Part shown: positions 16,176 to 24,198 of the stretch, one piece after another | Numbering within the stretch: the first letter of the stretch is position 1 | How the letters are laid out: each line of letters begins with the position of its first letter | Assembly: GCA_900316955.1 (NCBI GenBank) | Contig: ONEX01000003.1 | Coordinates: 1-64,000 of the forward strand | Source: an uncultured Bacteroidales bacterium | GTDB taxonomy: Bacteria > Bacteroidota > Bacteroidia > Bacteroidales > UBA932 | Direction: 5' to 3' | DNA: 64,000 nt | Program-made: the position numbers and the translations under genes | The notes under the pieces: generated by a model | The model's input: only the letters and a program-made list of their open reading frames with translations | What the model was told of the DNA's origin: nothing | The model's database searches: none

Positions 16176-17512
16176 TGTGCCTTTTTCACGAACTCCGCCA
16201 TCACCAGCGGGATGGTGTCGATCAGCTTGAGGGACCGGACCATGTCGGCCGTGCCCTCCTTGTATTTGCGGAAATGGGCGGTCTGGATGTGGGCCTGATA
16301 GGCCTGCTGGTCGGCATAGACCTCCAGGATGTACACCTTGGAGGGATCAGCCTTGTCCTGCATGGAGAAGAGGGCGATGACGCCGGGCTCCGTCGCCATG
16401 GACACACGGCCTACCTCCGCAGCGTATTTCAGATACTCTTCAAGCTTCTCCGGAACGACCTCGATCTCCGCCAGCCGGACCAGCTTTTCGCCATACTCCC
16501 GCACAGGGATGTCGGCGCCGAAGAGCCGGCGGGCATTGTCCGACAGGACCGCCTGCGGGTCCAGGCCCATCGCCGCGAGACGCTGCTGCAGGGAGCCCTT
16601 CGCGGCGACCAGCGCCGGGGCGGCGACGTAGGGATAGTCGGAGCCATAGAGCAGATGGTCGGCGGTGGTGATAGTCAGGAGGGAGCGGACGGCGTCGTCC
16701 GTCGCGGCGCCGGCGAGGTCGAAGTACAGGCGGGCGACGTTGGCGTCCACATCCACCGGCTTCATATACCCCTGCTTGATCATGACGGGCAGGAGTCCCT
16801 TGAAACGCGGAAGGGCGTTCGGGAGGAACGAGCCGCAGTGCGGAACCACGACCTTGAGGTCGGGATACCGGACCAGGACATCGTGCGCGACCATATTGAG
16901 GATGGTCCGCGTAGTTTCGGCCAGATACTCGTACGAGGCCAGCGGCACTTCGGCGATCAGCTTGTCATTGACGGCGGAAGGCTTGTGCGGATGCGTGATT
17001 ATCACGGCCTTGCGCGCGTTCAGCACCTCCATCAACGGCTCCAGTTCCGGATCGCCCAGGTATTGGCCGTAGCTATTGGTGGCCAGTTTCACGCCGTCCG
17101 CATGCAGGACATCCAGCGCATAGACGGCTTCCTCCACCGCCCGCTTCACGTCCGGCAACGGCAGGGCGGCGCAGAACAGGAACCGCCCGGGGTACCGGGC
17201 CTTGAGCGCCGCACACTCCTCGTTGTACTTGCGGCAGAAAGCCGCCGATTCCGCGCCGTTCCCAAACCAGGGCTGCGGCGCCGGCATCGTCAGGACGGCG
17301 GTCTCGATGCCCGCCTGGTCCATGAACGCGAGATGCTCCTCCACGTTCCAGCCCGGAATCGGGAAACCCTCGTCCATCTCGGCCCCATGGGCCTTGATGA
17401 AATCCATGTACGAGGCCGTGATGGCATGGCTGTGGACGTCGATCTGCGCCCACAACCCGGTCGCTGTCGATACTGACATAATCATCAAAGCAAGGGTCCG
17501 TTTCGTTTTCAT
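16172..17512 (-). CDS. Exported amidohydrolase (ACMSD-like) fused to an antibiotic-biosynthesis-monooxygenase domain
   Basis: 446 aa. A signal peptide (to about residue 22) is followed by an amidohydrolase barrel: metal ligands HSH (DVHSHAIT), ITHPHKP, VVPHCGS and GSDYPYV. The order resembles aminocarboxymuconate-semialdehyde decarboxylase-type enzymes. From about residue 345 a second domain, EIEVVPEKLEEYLKYAAEVG to VYILEVYADQQAYQAHI, is a dimeric alpha/beta-barrel ABM (YgiN-like) domain, known from quinol oxygenases. The fusion and the periplasmic location are unusual. The substrate is unknown; aromatic or quinone-like compounds fit the neighbours (inference). Confidence 0.85.
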   Translation of the reverse strand: MKTKRTLALMIMSVSTATGLWAQIDVHSHAITASYMDFIKAHGAEMDEGFPIPGWNVEEHLAFMDQAGIETAVLTMPAPQPWFGNGAESAAFCRKYNEECAALKARYPGRFLFCAALPLPDVKRAVEEAVYALDVLHADGVKLATNSYGQYLGDPELEPLMEVLNARKAVIITHPHKPSAVNDKLIAEVPLASYEYLAETTRTILNMVAHDVLVRYPDLKVVVPHCGSFLPNALPRFKGLLPVMIKQGYMKPVDVDANVARLYFDLAGAATDDAVRSLLTITTADHLLYGSDYPYVAAPALVAAKGSLQQRLAAMGLDPQAVLSDNARRLFGADIPVREYGEKLVRLAEIEVVPEKLEEYLKYAAEVGRVSMATEPGVIALFSMQDKADPSKVYILEVYADQQAYQAHIQTAHFRKYKEGTADMVRSLKLIDTIPLVMAEFVKKAQ

Positions 17513-17521
17513 AGTCGATGG

Positions 17522-18022
17522 CTATAAAGACAAAGTTACGGATATTTTTCCTTGTCCGGCCTTCAAGAAGGTCTTTAATTCATCCAACGTCCCATATTCC
17601 ATCTTGCCGATCCGGGTGTAGCTCCAGGAATTGGTGCCATAGAACAGGACGATCTGGTTGCCGCTGTACAGGATCACGTCGCCGGGCTGGGTGCTGATTT
17701 GCGCATTGCTGGTGGGAAGCGAGCGCCCCAGGGCGCCCACCTTTTCGAAGCCGCCGTAATCGTCGGCCTCATAGGTGATGGAAGCCTCGCGAAGGGCCGC
17801 GACAAGGGCCTTCGTGGCCGCATTCTCTTCGATTTTCACCGGGAGCGACTTCCCGGAAACGGTCAATTGTATGTGGTCGGGCATTTCCATATTGTCATTT
17901 CCATTACTGCCGCCGTTCCCATCCGGCTTCTCCTGGGGCGGGTCGGGAAGGGTCACAACCGGATCCGGATCCTTGGTGCACGACAGCAGCGCCAAGAGGC
18001 AGATAAGGATCGGACGGAACAT
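17522..18022 (-). CDS. Cyclophilin-like-fold lipoprotein
   Basis: 166 aa lipoprotein: lipobox LLSC with Cys15, then a Pro/Gly/Asn linker to about residue 50. The domain, QLTVSGKSLPVKIEENAATK, then EADDYGGFEKVGALGRSLPT and QPGDVILYSGNQIVLFYG, matches the bacterial cyclophilin-like fold family. These are not proven prolyl isomerases. In other Bacteroidota the family often lies beside CMD, cupin and flavodoxin genes, as here. Its ATG is one base after the stop of the hydrolase gene, and nine bases separate it from the amidohydrolase start. Confidence 0.83.
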   Translation of the reverse strand: MFRPILICLLALLSCTKDPDPVVTLPDPPQEKPDGNGGSNGNDNMEMPDHIQLTVSGKSLPVKIEENAATKALVAALREASITYEADDYGGFEKVGALGRSLPTSNAQISTQPGDVILYSGNQIVLFYGTNSWSYTRIGKMEYGTLDELKTFLKAGQGKISVTLSL

Positions 18023-18023
18023 A

Positions 18024-19070
18024 CTATTTCAAGTTCTCGTTGAAGAAAGCTTCCATCTTGTCGTAGGGAATCACGCCGGCGACGTCGTCATAAAGGTCCA
18101 CATGGGTGGCGCCGGGGATGATCATGAGTTCCTTGTTGCTGCCGGTCAGGAGGCTGAAGGCATACTCGCTGAAATAGCGGCTGTGGGCCTTCTCGCCATG
18201 GATGAGGAGGACGGGATTCTCGATCTCGCCGGCCCAGGCCAGCAGGGGCTGGTTCAGGAAGCTCTGGCAGCCGATGACGTTCCAGCCGTCGTTGGAGTTG
18301 CCGCTGCGCTTGTGGTAGCCGCGCGGGGTCTTGTAGTAGGCGTGATAGTCCTTGACGAACCAGGGCGCATCGTCCGGGAGCGGGTCGATGACGCCGCCGG
18401 CACGCTCGTAGGTGCCGGAAGCATAGTCCTTCGTGCGCTGCGCGGCCAGGGCCTTGCGCTTTTCCATCCGCTGGGCGGGCGTGTCCTCGCTGGCGAAATA
18501 GCCTTCGACATTGACCTTGCTCATGTCGTACATGGTCGATGCCACCGTCGCCTTGATACGCGGGTCGAGGGCCGCCGCATTGACGGCCATGCCGCCGAAA
18601 CCGCAGATGCCGATGATGCCGATGCGCTCGGGATCGACCAGGTCGCAATTGGACAGGAAGTCCACGGCGGCGAGGAAGTCCTCCGTGTTGATGTCCGGGG
18701 AGGCCATCCGGCGGGGCTCGCCACCGGATTCACCGGTGAAGGAAGGGTCGAAGGCGACGGTCACGAAACCTCTCTCGGCCATATGCTGCGCATACAGGCC
18801 GCTGGACTGCTCCTTCACGGCGCCGAAGGGGCCGCTCACCGCAATCGCGGGAAGCTTGCCATCAGCATCCTTCGGGACATACATGTCGGCCGCCAGCTCG
18901 ATGCCGTAGCGGTTGTGGAAAGTGACTTTGCAGTGGTTGACCAGTTCGGATTTCGGGAAGGTCTTGTCCCATTCCTGGGTAAGGTTGAGTGTACTCATGG
19001 TATTTTCAGTGTTCGATTTGCAGGCGATCAGCAGCAGGGCTGCCAGGGAAAAGGAGAGAAACTGTTTCAT
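18024..19070 (-). CDS. Alpha/beta-hydrolase lipoprotein with a Cys nucleophile
   Basis: 348 aa. Lipoprotein signal ending in LLLIAC (Cys17). The hydrolase domain starts near residue 45 (CKVTFHNRYGIELAADMYVP) with oxyanion loop VSGPFGAVKEQSSGLYAQHM. The nucleophile elbow reads IIGICGFGGMAVN, that is G-x-C-x-G, so Cys replaces the usual Ser as in dienelactone hydrolases. The acid is likely in LLIHGEKAHS and the His in IPGATHVDLYDD. The family (COG1073/YcjY-like) is poorly characterised. It is the first gene of the four-gene operon whose promoter faces the AraC-type gene. Confidence 0.87.
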   Translation of the reverse strand: MKQFLSFSLAALLLIACKSNTENTMSTLNLTQEWDKTFPKSELVNHCKVTFHNRYGIELAADMYVPKDADGKLPAIAVSGPFGAVKEQSSGLYAQHMAERGFVTVAFDPSFTGESGGEPRRMASPDINTEDFLAAVDFLSNCDLVDPERIGIIGICGFGGMAVNAAALDPRIKATVASTMYDMSKVNVEGYFASEDTPAQRMEKRKALAAQRTKDYASGTYERAGGVIDPLPDDAPWFVKDYHAYYKTPRGYHKRSGNSNDGWNVIGCQSFLNQPLLAWAGEIENPVLLIHGEKAHSRYFSEYAFSLLTGSNKELMIIPGATHVDLYDDVAGVIPYDKMEAFFNENLK

Positions 19071-19086
19071 CTTCCGTTTGTTTTTG

Positions 19087-19094
19087 CAAAGGTA
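19087..19094 (-). promoter_or_regulatory. -7 box of the exported-hydrolase operon
   Basis: TACCTTTG on the minus strand, perfect consensus, 16 bases before the ATG at 19070. The distance equals that of the EFR1 operon at the first AraC locus. Confidence 0.7.
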
Positions 19095-19121
19095 GGCAGT
19101 TGTGGGAACAGTCTTTTACCG

Positions 19122-19156
19122 ATTTTTGTCCAATATCTACCAATATCGCAGATTAT
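19122..19156 (+). promoter_or_regulatory. 35-bp element shared with the first AraC locus (copy 2)
   Basis: Ungapped match to 1310-1344 at 29 of 35 positions, counted by eye. It is again placed between a divergent exported-enzyme operon and an AraC-type gene. Coding similarity between the paralogues does not explain it because it is intergenic. Confidence 0.6.
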
Positions 19157-19178
19157 TGGATTTTTCACAAGAATATTC

Positions 19179-19186
19179 TACCTTTA
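19179..19186 (+). promoter_or_regulatory. -7 box of the intact AraC-type gene
   Basis: TACCTTTA, one mismatch to TAnnTTTG, 8 bases before the ATG; the transcript would have almost no leader. Confidence 0.5.
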
Positions 19187-19194
19187 CAAGCGTT

Positions 19195-20094
19195 ATGAAG
19201 AACATCCTGTCCGTTTCCGACCCCAATGTGTACGCCCGCTTTCTGGGCGCTCCCGTCCTGCATCCGCTGGTGAATGTCATCCACTACGACGAGGTGTCGC
19301 CCATCCATTCCAGCCTGAACCGCTACGGGGTATACGGGCTCTTCGTCCAGCGGAACTTTCCGAAGAACCTGACCTACGGGATGAAGATGTTCGACGCGGC
19401 CGACGGCTCGATCATCGCCGTCGAACCCGGTCAGATCGGCGGAAAGGAAGACGACGGCGAAACGATCCACATCAGCGGCTGGGTGCTGTTGTTCTCCCCG
19501 GAGCTCCTGCACGGGACGGACCTGGAACCCCGGATGAAGGAGTATCCCTTCTTCTCCTATTTCGCCACGGAAACCCTGAAGATGGAACCTTCGGAATGGG
19601 GCCGGATCACGCAGCTGCTCTCCCAATTGCGGCACGAGCTGCAGGAAAACGCCGACTCCCCCGCCCTCCGGACCGTCATCCTGGGCTACATCCGGCTCAT
19701 CCTGGAATACTGCCTGCGGATCTACCTCCGCCAGCTGTCGAAAGAGGACCAGACCTCATCGGACCTGCTCAAGCGCTTCCACCAGCTGCTGCGGGACTAT
19801 TACCTGGACGGCCGGCAGCTGGACCTGGGCGTCCCGACCGTCCAGTACTGCGCCGGGGAACTGGCCTATTCGGCCCGCTACCTGGGGGATGTGATGCACA
19901 AGGCCACCGGCGGCACCGCCATCGGCTACATCCATTCTTTCGTGATCGAACAGGGCAAGAACCTGCTGATGAACGGGCACAACATCAACGAAACCGCGCA
20001 TCTGCTCGGTTTCGAATTCCCGCAGCATTTCACCCGTCTGTTCAAGCGAACGACGGGAATCACGCCCTCGGAGTTCCTGAGGAATAAGAATTAG
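19195..20094 (+). CDS. AraC-family transcriptional regulator
   Basis: 299 aa. The N-terminal half (to about 195) is a cupin-like sensor domain (LNRYGVYGLFVQRNFPKNL, WVLLFSPELLHG). The C-terminal 100 residues hold the two AraC helix-turn-helix motifs: STVQ-like VPTVQYCAGELAYSARYLGD, then GHNINETAHLLGFEFPQHF and TGITPSEFLRN. It is a close paralogue of the frameshifted gene at 1380. The divergent four-gene operon and the shared upstream element suggest it activates those genes. The stop overlaps the convergent SGNH hydrolase gene by four bases. A longer in-frame start at 19102 would run through the promoter and was rejected. Confidence 0.9.
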   Translation: MKNILSVSDPNVYARFLGAPVLHPLVNVIHYDEVSPIHSSLNRYGVYGLFVQRNFPKNLTYGMKMFDAADGSIIAVEPGQIGGKEDDGETIHISGWVLLFSPELLHGTDLEPRMKEYPFFSYFATETLKMEPSEWGRITQLLSQLRHELQENADSPALRTVILGYIRLILEYCLRIYLRQLSKEDQTSSDLLKRFHQLLRDYYLDGRQLDLGVPTVQYCAGELAYSARYLGDVMHKATGGTAIGYIHSFVIEQGKNLLMNGHNINETAHLLGFEFPQHFTRLFKRTTGITPSEFLRNKN

Positions 20095-20753
20095 TCGGCC
20101 ACCTGCTCGAGCAGCTGCTCGCAGATGCTCTTCATGCCGGCGATGGACGGGTGGCCGTTCTGCTTGTCGATGTCGTGCAGTTCGACGAGCTGCACATCGC
20201 AGTGCCTGCACACCTCCCGCATGGATTCGTTGACCTCCTCCTGGAGTTCGGAGTTCAGGATGGATACGACCTTCGCCTTCGGATAGAGCTGCTTCAGGGT
20301 TTGCAGCAGGTAAGCCAGCGCCGGGCGGAAGGTCATGCAGTCGGCCTTCGTCAAGCCTTCATACTTGTACTCGCCGAGCGGGACACGCTGCCAGGCGTCG
20401 TTCGTACCGCCGAACACGAAGATGATGTCGGGGTCGCCGAGCATGAACACGCGGCTCAGGAAACACGACGGGGTCACGTCCCGGCCGAAAAAGCCGGTCC
20501 CGGTGATCGTGGTGGCACCCCAGGAGTTGTTCTTGTCCAGCTCGTAGCCCTTGGCCTTGATGTACAGGCTCCACCACGTCTGCTCCACTTCCTTGACGTC
20601 GTTGTTCGCGTCCGGATAGAACGGCCGATAGTTGTCGGGATTATAGCCCTGGAACGTGGAATAGGAGTCTCCGAGCACGGAAACTTTCTTGGGCTGGGCC
20701 GATGCCGCCACGGCGGCGAAAGCCAGCAGGAGCAGGATGTAAATCTTTTTCAT
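20091..20753 (-). CDS. Secreted SGNH/GDSL hydrolase
   Basis: 220 aa. Signal peptide MKKIYILLLLAFAAVAASA. Block I is VSVLGDSYSTF (GDS with catalytic Ser), the Gly block lies in KNNSWGATTITG, the Asn block is FVFGGTNDAW, and the C-terminal block has D-x-x-H in KQNGHPSIAG. All four SGNH blocks are present. Such enzymes deacylate sugars or lipids; the substrate is unknown. The gene is convergent with the AraC gene and starts 11 bases after the tRNA-editing gene stop, so those two are likely one operon. Confidence 0.88.
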   Translation of the reverse strand: MKKIYILLLLAFAAVAASAQPKKVSVLGDSYSTFQGYNPDNYRPFYPDANNDVKEVEQTWWSLYIKAKGYELDKNNSWGATTITGTGFFGRDVTPSCFLSRVFMLGDPDIIFVFGGTNDAWQRVPLGEYKYEGLTKADCMTFRPALAYLLQTLKQLYPKAKVVSILNSELQEEVNESMREVCRHCDVQLVELHDIDKQNGHPSIAGMKSICEQLLEQVAD

Positions 20754-20763
20754 ATCAGGTGTT

Positions 20764-21225
20764 TTATTCGATGACTTTCCAGCGGACCCGCCAGCGGCCG
20801 TCCGCATAATCGTGGCTGAGGATCTTGAAGGTCCCGATTTCAGCCGTGTTATTCACATGCGCGCCGATGCAGGCGCAGGCATCGTAATCCCCCACGCGGA
20901 CGATCCGGAGCGTCTCGGAGGCATCCTCCGGCAGCTTGCTCAGGTCCACGAGGGCCGCCGCCTGTTCCCGGGGCATATACTCGACCGTGACGTCCAAGTG
21001 CCGGCCGATGACCTCGTTCACGGCCGCCTCGATCCGGGCGACCTCCTCGTCCGTCGGGCAGGCGTCCAGCAGGTAGTCGCACTTGGATTTCTTCCGCTCG
21101 ATATGCGCATTGCGGGACCGCGGGCAGCCGAACAGGCGGACCATCGTTCCGTTCAGGATATGCTCCGCCGTATGCATTGGCGGATACTCTTCCTTGTTAT
21201 GGGCGTTGAGAATGGGCGCTTCCAT
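20764..21225 (-). CDS. AlaX-like tRNA-editing domain protein
   Basis: 153 aa, made only of the second additional domain (SAD) of alanyl/threonyl-tRNA synthetases. Metal ligands HTAEH (residues 18-22) and CACIGAHV near residue 114 (Cys and His) match the HxxxH...CxxxH zinc site. Free-standing versions hydrolyse mischarged Ser- or Gly-tRNA(Ala). The typical GGTH is changed to IGAH, so specificity may differ. It precedes the SGNH hydrolase gene on the same strand. Confidence 0.8.
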   Translation of the reverse strand: MEAPILNAHNKEEYPPMHTAEHILNGTMVRLFGCPRSRNAHIERKKSKCDYLLDACPTDEEVARIEAAVNEVIGRHLDVTVEYMPREQAAALVDLSKLPEDASETLRIVRVGDYDACACIGAHVNNTAEIGTFKILSHDYADGRWRVRWKVIE

Positions 21226-21353
21226 GATTCCAATTAACCGATGGCGAATTTAATCATTTTCCCGGACTCCGTCAAGCATCCGCCCGATTTCGCAATTCAC
21301 GGATTATTAGTGCCAATTTGCGTATGTCCGGCGGATTCTCGGGGGCTTTTTCC

Positions 21354-21361
21354 TACATTTG
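21354..21361 (+). promoter_or_regulatory. -7 box of the lipoprotein phosphatase gene
   Basis: TACATTTG, perfect consensus, 24 bases before the ATG at 21386. Confidence 0.65.
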
Positions 21362-21385
21362 TGGCAGACGAAAAAGGATTCCGCC

Positions 21386-22621
21386 ATGAAACGACTGATC
21401 ACTTTCTTCCTTGTCGCCCTGCCGCTGCTGCTCGCTTGCGACAAGCCCGCCGTCCAGAAAATCGTCATCACGCCCCCCACGAAGCCCTCGGGCCAGCAAG
21501 GCGGGGACAGCGGAGGAAACGGAAACAACGGGAACAACGGGAATAATGGAAATACCGACGGCAATGGCGACACCGGCAATACTACCCCGACGCCCCCGAC
21601 GCCGCCGGTGGTCCAGGACGCCATCCTCGTGACGAACGAGTACGTCCAGAAATACCTCGAGGAGGTGACCTACAAGGGAATCGAAGGAGAAACCACCAAA
21701 ATCATCGGCTATCCCGGCGGCGGTCCCGGCGAGGCGGACATCCCGCCCACGCACACCATCAACTGGACCTCCGACGCCTCGGTCGGAAGCCTGAAGCTGC
21801 ACGTCTGGGAAGGCAGCTGGAGCCGGGATTACAACCTGAGCGCCGGCGCGGCCAGCCAGAGCATGTCCAACCTGGTCCCGGGCAAGGAATACAAATGGAC
21901 CGTGACGTCCGTCGCGGGCGGCAAGGTCGTCGCCGAGGGGTCGTTCCTGACCAAGGGCCTGCTGCACCAGGTGTACTTCGAGCCCAAGGGCCGCAACGCG
22001 CGCGACCTGGGCGGCTGGAAGGGCCTCGGCGGCAAGACATTGGCCTTCCGGAAACTCTACCGCGGCGGCGCCATCCACGGCTCCCGGTTGAACGCTGTGG
22101 GCAAGGCCGAGTTCCGGGCCCAGGGCATCAAGGCCGAAGTGGACCTCCGGGAAGCCTCCTCCGTTCCTTCCAAGTCCCCGATGGGCGACGACATCGCCTT
22201 CTTCGCCCCGGGCTTCGACAGCGGATACAATCACATGGTCCGGGACAACCAGCCCAAGGTGAAGGAAACCTTCTGCTTCGTGGTGAAGTGCCTGCGGGAG
22301 AACAAGCCCGTGTACTTCCACTGCTCCGCCGGCCGCGACCGCACGGGCACCCTGGCGGTGCTACTGGAAGGCGCGCTGGGCGTGAGCGAGAGCGACATGG
22401 CCAAGGACTATGAGCTCACCTACTTCTCCCCGGAAGACTGGAGCATGTACAATGGCGAATACGGGCACATCATCAGCGCCTACAGTTTCCAGTCCATCTA
22501 CAAGACCATCTTCAGCGAGACCGACAGCGGCACCTACCCCGAGCGGATCGTGAAGTACCTCCTGAAAATCGGCGTCCCCCAGCAGGACATCGACGACCTG
22601 CGGGCCATCATGCTCGAGTAA
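21386..22621 (+). CDS. Tyrosine-type phosphatase lipoprotein
   Basis: 411 aa lipoprotein (lipobox LLLACDK). A linker very rich in Gly and Asn, then Thr/Pro (residues about 35-75), joins the lipid anchor to an Ig/FnIII-like domain (about 110-190). The phosphatase domain follows, with the loop HCSAGRDRTGT around Cys313, matching HCxxGxxR of the Y_phosphatase3 family, and ARDLGGWKGLGG near 205, the usual N-terminal block. It probably acts outside the cytoplasm on phospho-sugars, lipids or proteins. ATG 21386 was chosen because the -7 box lies just upstream. Confidence 0.85.
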   Translation: MKRLITFFLVALPLLLACDKPAVQKIVITPPTKPSGQQGGDSGGNGNNGNNGNNGNTDGNGDTGNTTPTPPTPPVVQDAILVTNEYVQKYLEEVTYKGIEGETTKIIGYPGGGPGEADIPPTHTINWTSDASVGSLKLHVWEGSWSRDYNLSAGAASQSMSNLVPGKEYKWTVTSVAGGKVVAEGSFLTKGLLHQVYFEPKGRNARDLGGWKGLGGKTLAFRKLYRGGAIHGSRLNAVGKAEFRAQGIKAEVDLREASSVPSKSPMGDDIAFFAPGFDSGYNHMVRDNQPKVKETFCFVVKCLRENKPVYFHCSAGRDRTGTLAVLLEGALGVSESDMAKDYELTYFSPEDWSMYNGEYGHIISAYSFQSIYKTIFSETDSGTYPERIVKYLLKIGVPQQDIDDLRAIMLE

Positions 22622-22668
22622 CTGCTTACGATTCCGAACCGGAAATTGGGAAAACCAAGATAAATCGT

Positions 22669-22676
22669 TATCTTTG
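22669..22676 (+). promoter_or_regulatory. -7 box of aspA
   Basis: TATCTTTG, perfect consensus, 28 bases before the ATG at 22705. Confidence 0.65.
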
Positions 22677-22704
22677 TTGAATTGGAACTAACACACATTT
22701 AGAT

Positions 22705-24117
22705 ATGCCTAAAACCAAATTCCGGGTCGAAAGCGACCTCCTCGGCGAGCTCCAGGTACCGGCCGACGCCTACTACGGCGTCCAGACCCAGCGGGCCCTC
22801 AACAATTACAAGATTTCCACGACGCAGATGCTCCACTATCCGGAGTACATCATCGCGATCGCCTACGTGAAGATGGCCGCCGCGGAGGCCAACGCCGAAC
22901 TCGGCGTACTGGACCGCACCATCGCGGACGCCATCGTCAAGGCCTGCCAGGAGATCGTGGACGGCAAGTTCCACGACCAGTTCCCGGTGGACATGATGCA
23001 GGGCGGCGCCGGCACTTCCGTCAATATGAACGCCAACGAGGTGATCGCGAACCGCGCCCTCGAACTGATGGGCCATAACAAGGGCGAGTACCAGTACTGC
23101 TCCCCGAACGACCACGTGAACTGCGCCCAGTCCACGAACGACGCCTTCCCGAGCGCCTTCCGCTACACCTTCGTCCGGATGAACCGGCACGTCGAGAAGG
23201 CCCTCACCGACCTGATCGCCTCCTTCCGCGCCAAGGGCAAGGAGTTCAAGGACATCATCAAGATGGGCCGCACGCAGCTGCAGGACGCCGTCCCGATGAC
23301 TTCCGGCCAGGAATTCAACGCCTTCGCGAACAACCTGGAGGAGGAAATCGCGAACCTCGAGCGCAACGCCGTCCTTCTGAAAGAGGTCAATATGGGCGGT
23401 ACCGCCATCGGCACCGGCCTGAACGCCGTCCCGGGCTTCGCCGAGCTGTGCACCATCCGCCTCTCCGAGTTCACCGGCGACCAGTTCGTGAAAGCCCCCG
23501 ACCTGGTGGAAGCCACCCCGGACACCGGCGCCTACGTGAGCTACTCCGCCGCGCTGAAGCGCCTCGCCATCAAGCTTTCCAAGATCTGCAACGACCTGCG
23601 CCTGATGGCCTCCGGCCCCCGCTGCGGCCTGCACGAGATCAACCTCCCGCCGATGGCGCCGGGTTCCTCCATCATGCCGGGCAAGGTGAACCCCGTCATC
23701 CCCGAGGTCACGAACCAGGTGTGCTTCAAGGTCATCGGCAACGACACCGCCGTCGCCTTCGCCGCCGAGGCCGGCCAGCTGCAGCTGAACGTGATGGAGC
23801 CCGTCATCGTCCAGTGCATCCTCGAGAGCCAGACCTGGCTCGTCAACGTGATGAACACCCTCCGCACCAAGTGCATCGACGGCATCACCGTCAATGTGGA
23901 CCACTGCTACGAAATGGTGAAGAACTCCATCGGCATCGTCACGGCCCTGAACCCGTACATCGGCTACAAGGCCTCCACCAAGGTCGCGAAGGAAGCCCTC
24001 GAGACCGGCCGCAGCGTCTATGACCTCGTGCTCGAGCACGGCCTGATGACGCAGGAGAAGCTGGACGAGGCCCTCGACCCGAAGGCCATGACCTCCGCGC
24101 ACGCGTTCATCAAGTAG
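22705..24117 (+). CDS. aspA: Aspartate ammonia-lyase
   Basis: 470 aa, full length for the fumarase/aspartase superfamily. The signature GSSIMPGKVN starts at residue 320, the substrate-binding TNDAFPSAFR and GRTQLQDAVP blocks are in place, and the N-terminal RVESDLLGELQVPADAYYGV is typical of aspartase rather than class II fumarase. It converts L-aspartate to fumarate and ammonia in the cytosol. With the class I fumarase at 29591 and the AspT-like carrier at 49101 it fits anaerobic use of aspartate for fumarate respiration. Codon usage is strongly biased to C-ending codons, which suggests high expression. Confidence 0.95.
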   Translation: MPKTKFRVESDLLGELQVPADAYYGVQTQRALNNYKISTTQMLHYPEYIIAIAYVKMAAAEANAELGVLDRTIADAIVKACQEIVDGKFHDQFPVDMMQGGAGTSVNMNANEVIANRALELMGHNKGEYQYCSPNDHVNCAQSTNDAFPSAFRYTFVRMNRHVEKALTDLIASFRAKGKEFKDIIKMGRTQLQDAVPMTSGQEFNAFANNLEEEIANLERNAVLLKEVNMGGTAIGTGLNAVPGFAELCTIRLSEFTGDQFVKAPDLVEATPDTGAYVSYSAALKRLAIKLSKICNDLRLMASGPRCGLHEINLPPMAPGSSIMPGKVNPVIPEVTNQVCFKVIGNDTAVAFAAEAGQLQLNVMEPVIVQCILESQTWLVNVMNTLRTKCIDGITVNVDHCYEMVKNSIGIVTALNPYIGYKASTKVAKEALETGRSVYDLVLEHGLMTQEKLDEALDPKAMTSAHAFIK

Positions 24118-24140
24118 CAACCTGATTTACAAATAATTGT

Positions 24141-24148
24141 TATCTTTG
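24141..24148 (+). promoter_or_regulatory. -7 box of the secreted hydrolase gene at 24199
   Basis: TATCTTTG, perfect consensus, 23 bases after the aspA stop and directly before the hairpin at 24152. Confidence 0.65.
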
Positions 24149-24151
24149 TAT

Positions 24152-24190
24152 CCGGTGGATGCCGCCCGAACGGGAAAAGGCGTCCACCGG
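24152..24190 (+). promoter_or_regulatory. Strong leader hairpin before the gene at 24199
   Basis: Twelve consecutive pairs (one G-U) join CCGGTGGATGCC at 24152-24163 with GGCGTCCACCGG at 24179-24190. An inner CCCG/CGGG stem lies inside the loop. The -7 box ends at 24148, so the hairpin would be the very 5' end of the mRNA and stops eight bases before the ATG. No T-run follows, so it is not a terminator. Confidence 0.6.
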
Positions 24191-24198
24191 TTTCCGTC

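Noticed and set aside
17775..20087. 770-codon plus-strand frame over the exported-hydrolase gene and into the AraC gene
   Set aside because: Low-complexity translation, spans a promoter region and conflicts with well-supported genes on both sides.
22699..24120. 473-codon minus-strand frame exactly opposite aspA
   Set aside because: It mirrors the aspA frame end to end; product is Val/Gly/His-rich and has no family features.
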